Below, piece by piece: positions 8,701 through 12,889 of a stretch of 12,889 nucleotides of DNA. Numbering within the stretch: position 1 is the stretch's first letter; every line of letters starts with the position of its first letter. Source of the stretch: Chitinophagaceae bacterium. Its GTDB lineage: Bacteria; Bacteroidota; Bacteroidia; Chitinophagales; Chitinophagaceae. Where the stretch lies: NCBI GenBank assembly GCA_003526435.1, contig DPWF01000059.1:6043-18931 (forward strand), given 5' to 3'. A model generated the notes under the pieces. That model saw nothing but the letters and a program-made list of their open reading frames with translations, ran no database searches and was not told the DNA's origin. The position numbers were made by a program, and so were the translations under genes.

Positions 8701-9269
8701 TTTACCATTTTCAGGAGTGCATCCTGTTCAAGAATACAATCCACATCAATACAAACCAGGTATTTGTTGGAGGAAATATTGATGCCCACATTCAGTGCAT
8801 CTGCTTTGCCGCCATTTACCTTATCAACTACAAGCAGTTTGTGGTATATCGGATTACGACTTTTATAAACACCCCTTACTTCTTTCGTTTTTATTTTATA
8901 GTCAACAAAATAATCAATCTTCTCCAAGTCATATGCTGTAATCATTTTTTGCAGACAGTCGTCTTTACTTCCGTCGTTGATTACAATTAATTCGAGGTTT
9001 ACATAATAGATCGACAATAAGGATCTGATATTTTCTACGATGGTCATGCCCTCATTATAAGCGGGCGCAAGAATAGTTACAGAAGGCGCATGAACAGAAG
9101 AAGCAAGAATACGATAATCGGTAAAACTGTTTTTGTGAACATATTTACGTGTTTCGCCAATAGAAAAAATGGCGATTGCGATATAAGATAATAAGAGTAA
9201 AGTGGAATAAATAAATATTCCGTAGGTGAGAATGTCAAAAATAATATCAATAACTAAGTTCCAGTTCAT
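5691..9269 (-). CDS. GT2 polysaccharide synthase fused to LTA-synthase/sulfatase-like phosphotransferase
   Basis: The 1192-residue protein is a fusion of two membrane enzymes. After a TM helix (about 8-36), residues 60-335 form a family-2 glycosyltransferase domain: VTILAPAYNEG start, INDGSKDD, DVD at 175-177, GED at 283-285, and Q326xxR329W330 in RQRNRWTRG. This D, DxD, [G]ED, QxxRW set is that of processive synthases (cellulose, hyaluronan, PNAG type). TM segments follow to about 452. A Pro/Val-rich linker (about 478-512) joins a second unit: five TM helices at about 537-703, then a periplasmic alkaline-phosphatase-superfamily domain (about 793-1110). That domain has metal ligand Glu802 (VEGLG), nucleophile Thr842 (SGRTFSVLP), His963 (ATHSPF) and GDH at 1034-1036, matching LtaS/OpgB-type phosphoglycerol or phosphoethanolamine transferases. 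Inferred role: make a glycan in the inner membrane and decorate it with a phospho-group from a phospholipid as it emerges; BcsG does this to cellulose as a separate protein. No PilZ domain is seen. The ATG shares ATGA with the upstream HEAT gene stop. Confidence 0.93.
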   Translation of the reverse strand: MNWNLVIDIIFDILTYGIFIYSTLLLLSYIAIAIFSIGETRKYVHKNSFTDYRILASSVHAPSVTILAPAYNEGMTIVENIRSLLSIYYVNLELIVINDGSKDDCLQKMITAYDLEKIDYFVDYKIKTKEVRGVYKSRNPIYHKLLVVDKVNGGKADALNVGINISSNKYLVCIDVDCILEQDALLKMVKPFLEQTEEKVIASGGVVRIANSCIIEDGKLVKVKLATDYLPRMQILEYIRAFILGRMAWSRLNGLMLISGAFGAFDKEIAIKCGGYDHSTVGEDMELVVRMRRYMEERGEKYRVTYIPDPLCWTEAPNSFNILGRQRNRWTRGTIETLKFHKKMFFNPKYGLLGMLSYPYWFFFEMCAPVIEFFGFVCFFIFAAFGLLDWGFFFSYLLFIISFGYLYSAFAILMEVITYNQYKRRTDIFILMLTALTEPFYFHPFVVWSAIKGYIDYIRKKKSWGEMTRQGFAQKPAGSAPVLIDTTPVIVTPEPVVVIPEPVMEETAPVQKASFYKRKIAPVITKVPDVLFESFRYYIAHMLVLLLLLFVARGIELGIDYFEHGKPQYLDKIVLYGFAKDVAFATLITLWGYIPFTLLFLIGRKTAHVSFIVFGTLLTLIQVALSQYFVTSLVPLGADLWIYSWTDIQQTIGASGGLNLTSIALLVIAACLFVFTLIKIPRLLLPNDGLVVFFILIVVTGGIRDLTKVTSNMLPGHEFSNNLSLNKSYFFYKASYNHFFPSPEEEDIYRDDFFANAIYENKLIDKNNYPFLHISDSTKNVLAPFFTKNDSVPPNIVIVLVEGLGRAFSNENAYLGSFTPFLDSLSLKSLYWENFLSTSGRTFSVLPSVLGSLPFGPTGFNELGDEMPKHISLTSLLKRNGYRTSFYYGGDASFDNMSTFLKKSGIDQVNDEKTFPRNGYQKLPASSSGFSWGYDDASLFRYALADTNTSSPSIKIILTVATHSPFLINNEAVYINRFERRMSELKFSEEQKKTYRNYRLQYASILYADYAIQEFINAYKQRPDFANTVFLITGDHRMPEIPMSTKIDRYHVPLLIYSPLLNKAEKFSSVSSHFDIAPTLTAWLKYSHGMNIPNMNAWVGTGIDTAKKFRNIHAVPLKQTKPELVDFVRGDYMLNADNVFKIMPNMDLEPENAPEKKFSLKSSFNLFKKKNQDFVTSGRLLPDSLVKKYGSY

Positions 9270-10399
9270 TTTACAGTTTTAACATGCCTGAGAATCCTTT
9301 CAAAAGGTTCGGGTTCCTGTGCTGCTCTTTTTTCGAGTATGGCTAATCCGTTTGTACAGTTATTGGCTAATACTACGGCTGCTTTCAGTTTAATGATATT
9401 ATCGGGGGCATCCAATAATTTTTCGAGAAAAACTTCCTGTTCATCTGTGGCAATAGATGCGAGGCTGTTTAAAATGTGTACCTGGTTGTCGAAGTTTTCT
9501 TTTGAAAAATAACCGGTTAGTATAAATGGGGTTTGTTCATCGGCCAGTACAATGAGTGTTTTAATGGCCCTTGTGCGAACCGCATCCGAAGGGTGAACAA
9601 GACAATTCATAATGGCATCTTTCACTGCATATTGCTGATACTCTCCGGCAAGCCGTAATGCAAATACAACAACGGTATCATTTTCTGATTCAAGCCATCC
9701 TGGTATACGATCAGAAAGGTCTTCTTTTTTACCAAATAACCTTAATTGCTCCAGCAGTTTAATCTGTTGCCAGAGTGTGAGTGGGTAGGAAATCACATCA
9801 AGAAAACGTAGCCCCTTAAACCCGGTCATATAAATAATGGCAATCTGTGCCTCTGAACGTACAAATTCATTTTTACTGTTGGTTTCACGATAAATTTTTG
9901 TGAGCAGGTTTTTCTGATCCATCAGGTATAGTTCCTGAATACCCCTGGCCTGCAGGTACCATTTCCGTTTATTACGCATTTTTTCCAGCGAATCTTCACG
10001 AAGTCCAAGCTGGTTATACAAGGCAACAATATTTTCGGCAACAAGACCTGAAAAATTCTTTTTACACTTGGTGAGTTCATCAATGGCTACCTGTCGTGCC
10101 TTGGGATCATCAAGCAGCCGGTAAAATTTTTTGGGAACTTCTATTCCTTCAACAGATTCTTCGAGGATAATATGACTGATCCATACTTCAATATTATTCC
10201 TGATACGCTCGGTGTAGAAATACAATCTTTTTTTGGCAAGTAACTGGGCATAGATGAGTATTACAATCAGTAAAATACAGACACCCATGATCTGCACACC
10301 TATTAAAAGATTTTCAGGACTCATAAAAGTCAGAAAATCTTTCCCGATAGTGCTATCCAGAAATTGACCGGCGAACATTTGTTGTAAAATGACTGTCAT
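9266..10399 (-). CDS. Membrane-anchored HEAT-repeat protein
   Basis: The 377-residue protein has a short, probably periplasmic N-terminus, one TM helix at about 32-54 (LLIGVQIMGVCILLIVILIY), a following basic stretch (AKKRLYF), and then an all-helical cytoplasmic domain. From about 95 to the C-terminus it repeats paired amphipathic helices of HEAT or PBS-lyase-HEAT type: KARQVAIDEL, NEFVRSEAQIAII, ENDTVVVFALRLAGEY, SDAVRTRAIKTLIVLAD and NIIKLKAAVVLAN. No catalytic motif was found. Its TGA overlaps the ATG of the glycosyltransferase fusion (9266-9269), so the two are translationally coupled and probably made in fixed ratio. Inferred role: a scaffold or regulator docking on the cytoplasmic face of the synthase, possibly the target of the single-domain response regulator. 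The ATG at 10397-10399 gives the full N-terminus; Met8 is an alternative start with little consequence. Confidence 0.85.
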   Translation of the reverse strand: MTVILQQMFAGQFLDSTIGKDFLTFMSPENLLIGVQIMGVCILLIVILIYAQLLAKKRLYFYTERIRNNIEVWISHIILEESVEGIEVPKKFYRLLDDPKARQVAIDELTKCKKNFSGLVAENIVALYNQLGLREDSLEKMRNKRKWYLQARGIQELYLMDQKNLLTKIYRETNSKNEFVRSEAQIAIIYMTGFKGLRFLDVISYPLTLWQQIKLLEQLRLFGKKEDLSDRIPGWLESENDTVVVFALRLAGEYQQYAVKDAIMNCLVHPSDAVRTRAIKTLIVLADEQTPFILTGYFSKENFDNQVHILNSLASIATDEQEVFLEKLLDAPDNIIKLKAAVVLANNCTNGLAILEKRAAQEPEPFERILRHVKTVK

Positions 10400-10552
10400 G
10401 AAACAAACCCCAGAACTTTAAAACAGTAAAATACGTTAATCCGGTAAAAGGAAAGAAAAAACCCATAAATATCTGCGCAACTGCTTCTTGTGAACTTGTT
10501 TCTGATACCCTTACTCCCGGTCTTTCATTTTTCAGAAGTAAATCCTTCTAAG

Positions 10553-10560
10553 TATGTTTG
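10553..10560 (+). promoter_or_regulatory. Bacteroidota -7 promoter element (TATGTTTG) for kdnB
   Basis: TATGTTTG is a perfect match to TAnnTTTG, the -7 element of the Bacteroidota primary sigma factor. It lies 27 bases before the ATG at 10588, leaving a leader of roughly 20 bases. No good -33 TTG was found at 17-20 bases upstream, only a T-run near 10528-10532, so a -33 box is weak or absent. A small inverted repeat, AGAAG (10534-10538) and CTTCT (10545-10549), sits just upstream and could be an operator. The -7 box overlaps an in-frame TTG at 10558, which argues against starting translation there. The 10400-10587 gap also has to hold the promoter for the leftward HEAT/synthase pair, for which I see no clear box. 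Confidence 0.55.
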
Positions 10561-10587
10561 CAGTATTCTTTATTTAAAACAGTTGTC

Positions 10588-11661
10588 ATGAGTTTCCGGA
10601 ATTTTAAAATGGTCGACTATGTAGTATTTGGTCGTGGTGCATTTAACCAGTTGGATGAAATACTTGCACCCAGAAGAAAAGGCGATGCGCCCATGATTTT
10701 TCTGGTAGATCATTTTTTTGAAGGAAAGCCTTTGACAGAAAGGGTTCCGCTTCGTGGAAAGGATCAGGTTATTTTTGCAGATGTAACCTATGAACCCAAA
10801 ACAACGCAGGTAGATGCGCTGGCCAACAGCCTGAAAGAACAATTCGGAACGGTAAGTGGCATTATTGGTATTGGCGGCGGATCAACCATGGACCTGGCCA
10901 AAGCGGTGTCGCTGATGATGAATAACCCGGGCTCATCGGCCGATTATCAGGGGTGGGATCTGGTGAAATTTCCAGGTGTATATAAAGCCGGTATCCCAAC
11001 ACTCAGCGGAACAGGTGCCGAAGTAAGCAGAACAACGGTATTAACCGGTCCAACCCGTAAACTGGGTATGAACAGTGATTTTACACCGTTTGATCAGATT
11101 GTGCTGGACCCCGAACTAACCAAAGATGCACCGGTAAACCAGCGTTTTTATACGGGTATGGATTGTTATATACATTGTATTGAAAGCCTCGAAGGCACTT
11201 ATCTCAATGAGTTCAGTAAAAGTTATGGTGAAAAGGCTTTGCAATTGTGCCAGAAAGTATTTGTAGACAAGGATCAGTGGGATGACGAGAGCGATGACCA
11301 GTTGATGATGGCATCTTATGCAGGTGGTATGAGTATAGCCTATTCGCAGGTGGGTGTGGCACATGCCGTAAGTTATGGTCTGAGTTACCTGCTGGGAACC
11401 AAACATGGCATCGGTAACTGTATTGTGATGAACCACCTGGAAGAATATTACCCTGCAGGTGTAAAAGAATTCAAATACATGGTAGAAAAAAATAACATCG
11501 AAATTCCTGCAGGTATTTGTAAAGGACTTACCGATGAACAGTTTGATACCATGATCAATGTATCACTCGGTATGAAACCGCTCTGGGAAAATGCACTGGG
11601 TAAAGACTGGGAAAAAATCATGACAAGAGAAAAATTGAGAAAACTATACGAAAAACTGTAA
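10588..11661 (+). CDS. kdnB: Iron-containing dehydrogenase, 3-deoxy-D-manno-octulosonate 8-oxidase (KdnB)
   Basis: The 357-residue protein belongs to the group III iron-dependent alcohol dehydrogenase family and closely resembles Shewanella KdnB as I recall it (N-terminus NFKNFKVVE... versus [16 protein letters not shown] here; shared [22 protein letters not shown] and [11 protein letters not shown] blocks). KdnB oxidises C8 of Kdo to an aldehyde; the PLP aminotransferase KdnA then makes 8-amino-Kdo (Kdo8N) for the lipopolysaccharide inner core. Nucleotide-binding GGGSTMD is at 96-102, SGTGAE at 140-145, and predicted metal ligands are Asp192, His196, His259 and His273, all present. The start is ATG 10588: it matches the family N-terminus and follows the promoter, whereas extending to TTG 10558 would overlap the -7 box. 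It is divergent from the HEAT gene. No kdnA is visible; a partner gene would have to be elsewhere. A general alcohol dehydrogenase role is the less likely alternative. Confidence 0.85.
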   Translation: [357 protein letters not shown]

Positions 11662-11678
11662 ATCATCTTACAAAAAAA

Positions 11679-11710
11679 TACAGGTCATTTGCATGAACCT
11701 TAAACCTGTA
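11679..11710. repeat. Inverted repeat after kdnB
   Basis: TACAGGT (11679-11685) and ACCTGTA (11704-11710) are perfect 7-base inverted copies around an 18-base spacer, which itself holds a weaker AGGT/ACCT pair. It sits in the 80-base gap between kdnB and the small cysteine-rich protein gene. It could be a transcription terminator/attenuator (though no T-run follows on the + strand) or an operator for the downstream uptake genes. Nothing decides between these. Confidence 0.4.
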
Positions 11711-11741
11711 CAGCATTAATTTACGGGTTGGTATTAACTAC

Positions 11742-12044
11742 ATGAAAAAAGCAGTTGCATTCATATTATTACTCATTAGCCTTACGGCAGTATTTACACC
11801 CTGTTGTGGATCTGATGATTGTAATGAAATAACAATGGCTGCCAATGAACAGCATGAAAATGAACAAGAAGAGAACTGCTCACCATTTGTTACATGTGGA
11901 TACTGTTCAGGGTTTACACAACTTACCATCGTACAGGAAATACCGGTAGTACCGCCGGTTATGATTGCACATTATTCAAAGGATACAGACTGGCTTTCCT
12001 CTGCTTATACTGACCAGTTGTTACAGCCTCCGAAGCCTGTTTAA
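11742..12044 (+). CDS. Small secreted cysteine-rich protein preceding a TonB receptor
   Basis: The 100-residue protein has a clear signal sequence (KKAVAFILLLISLTAVFTP), then CC at 21-22 and further Cys at 27, 46, 52 and 55, the last three in a CSPFVTCGYC pattern. A His/Glu/Asn-rich stretch (NEQHENEQEEN) lies between and a Pro-rich tail ends the protein. There is no strict lipobox, though Cys21 sits where a lipoprotein Cys could be. It resembles the short cysteine-containing exported proteins found just ahead of TonB-dependent receptors in Bacteroidota (DUF6660-like, from memory, not searched). The Cys/His/acidic make-up suggests metal binding in the periplasm. It lies 45 bases before the receptor start, same strand, so probably co-transcribed. 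A metal-handling role is inference. Confidence 0.75.
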   Translation: MKKAVAFILLLISLTAVFTPCCGSDDCNEITMAANEQHENEQEENCSPFVTCGYCSGFTQLTIVQEIPVVPPVMIAHYSKDTDWLSSAYTDQLLQPPKPV

Positions 12045-12089
12045 ATTTTTTAGACAGCGTTCCCATTTTTTATTCATTTCAAAAGAACT

Positions 12090-12889
12090 ATGAAACATAT
12101 ACTTTCATTGTGTATGGTATTACTTGTATTTACAGGTGTACATGCACAACACAGCATTAAGTTATTGGTTAAAGACAAACATGAAAAAACCCCATTGGCG
12201 GGTGCTACAGCTACGATTCCTGTATTGAAGAAAACCATGGTATCAGACAGTTTGGGTAGGGTAGTATTCAGTAATATTCTGGAAGGAAACTATGTTATTA
12301 AATTATCTTATGTAGGTATGGAAGAAATGGAAACATCCATCAGCGTACCGCAGGTAGATGAAACAATATTGTTTCTGGAAGAGGCCGAAGAGCATGAGGA
12401 GGAAGTAATAGTAACCGCCACCAGGATAAGCAGAACCATCAGCGATATACCTACCAGGGTAGAAACCATATCGGGAGAAGAGCTTACTGAAAAAGGCAAT
12501 ATGAAACCGGGTGATATAAGGATGTTGCTGAATGAGAGCACGGGTATCCAGACACAACAAACATCGGCCACATCGTATAATTCGAGCATTCGTATCCAGG
12601 GACTCGATGGAAGATACACACAGGTGCTGAGAGACGGTTTCCCGCTCTACGCCGGCTTTTCAGGCGGATTGAGTTTAATGCAGGTGGCTCCACTCGATTT
12701 AAGACAGATAGAAGTGATTAAAGGTTCAGCCTCCACCTTATATGGCGCAGGTGCTATTGCCGGTCTTGTGAATCTGGTATCTAAAACACCCGGTGAAAAA
12801 AGGGAGATAAGTTTTATGGCCAATGGAACAACGGCGGGCGGACTTGACCTGAGTGGTTTTTATAGCCAGCGTTTTTCAAAAACAGGTAT
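12090..12889 (+). CDS. TonB-dependent outer-membrane receptor (3' end outside window)
   Basis: The frame is open from ATG 12090 to the window end (266 visible residues). A signal peptide ends at about 19-20 (GVHAQ). Residues 21-97 form a carboxypeptidase-regulatory-like beta domain (PLAGATATI, SLGRVVFSNILEGNYVIKLS), the usual N-terminal extension of Bacteroidota receptors. The TonB box is EEVIVTATR at 104-112, preceded by an acidic/His stretch. The plug domain follows (about 118-235) with RIQGLDGRYTQVLRDGFPLY, QIEVIKGSASTLYGAGAIAG and LVNLVSK. Barrel strands begin at about 238. The plug resembles BtuB/FepA-type receptors rather than SusC, as no SusD partner is seen. The substrate cannot be read from the sequence; the upstream cysteine-rich protein hints at a metal or metal complex. 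Truncated only by the window edge. Confidence 0.93.
   Translation, partial: MKHILSLCMVLLVFTGVHAQHSIKLLVKDKHEKTPLAGATATIPVLKKTMVSDSLGRVVFSNILEGNYVIKLSYVGMEEMETSISVPQVDETILFLEEAEEHEEEVIVTATRISRTISDIPTRVETISGEELTEKGNMKPGDIRMLLNESTGIQTQQTSATSYNSSIRIQGLDGRYTQVLRDGFPLYAGFSGGLSLMQVAPLDLRQIEVIKGSASTLYGAGAIAGLVNLVSKTPGEKREISFMANGTTAGGLDLSGFYSQRFSKTG

Noticed and set aside
8685..8990. Open frame of 101 codons on the + strand inside the glycosyltransferase gene
   Set aside because: It lies wholly within the conserved GT2 catalytic domain on the other strand and its translation is low-quality, with no family features.
10558..10587. TTG at 10558 as the start of kdnB
   Set aside because: It overlaps the TATGTTTG promoter element, and the extra ten residues precede the family's usual N-terminus, which begins at ATG 10588.
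11116..11436. Antisense open frame of 106 codons inside kdnB
   Set aside because: It covers the metal-binding core of kdnB on the opposite strand; no independent evidence of coding.
12303..12693. Antisense open frames in the TonB receptor region
   Set aside because: The + strand frame here has clear plug-domain motifs and continues off the window; the minus-strand frames are shadows.

Overview
The window looks like chromosomal DNA from a Bacteroidota bacterium, plausibly a Chitinophagaceae-type member. Clues are the moderate-to-low GC, the lack of clear Shine-Dalgarno sequences, a perfect Bacteroidota-type -7 promoter element (TAnnTTTG), a TonB-dependent receptor with an N-terminal carboxypeptidase-regulatory-like domain, and the style of the hybrid kinase. 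No rRNA, tRNA, CRISPR array, insertion sequence or phage gene was seen.

Left part (1-5686, + strand): four closely spaced genes that look like one operon. First is the 3' part of a large membrane hybrid histidine kinase (sensor, TM, PAS, PAS, HisKA, HATPase, REC, HPt), then a stand-alone REC response regulator, a TPR plus beta-barrel outer-membrane protein of the YaiO type, and a membrane-anchored protein of unknown function that overlaps it by 19 bases.

Middle part (5691-10399, - strand): two translationally coupled genes (ATGA overlap) converging on the first operon with only 4 bases between the stop codons. The upstream gene encodes a membrane-anchored HEAT-repeat protein. The downstream gene encodes a 1192-residue fusion of a processive-type GT2 glycosyltransferase and a five-TM LTA-synthase/sulfatase-like phosphotransferase. 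Together with the YaiO-type barrel, these genes have the parts expected of a synthase-dependent exopolysaccharide machine: an inner-membrane synthase, a built-in periplasmic decorating enzyme, a periplasmic TPR/outer-membrane barrel exit, accessory membrane proteins and a phosphorelay. I infer this is one system. It is the most interesting content of the window.

Right part (10553-12889, + strand): a kdnB-type iron-dependent Kdo 8-oxidase gene, which would supply 8-amino-Kdo for lipopolysaccharide, behind its own promoter. It is followed by a small cysteine-rich secreted protein and the 5' part of a TonB-dependent receptor gene that runs off the window. The last two form a separate, probably metal- or cofactor-uptake unit.
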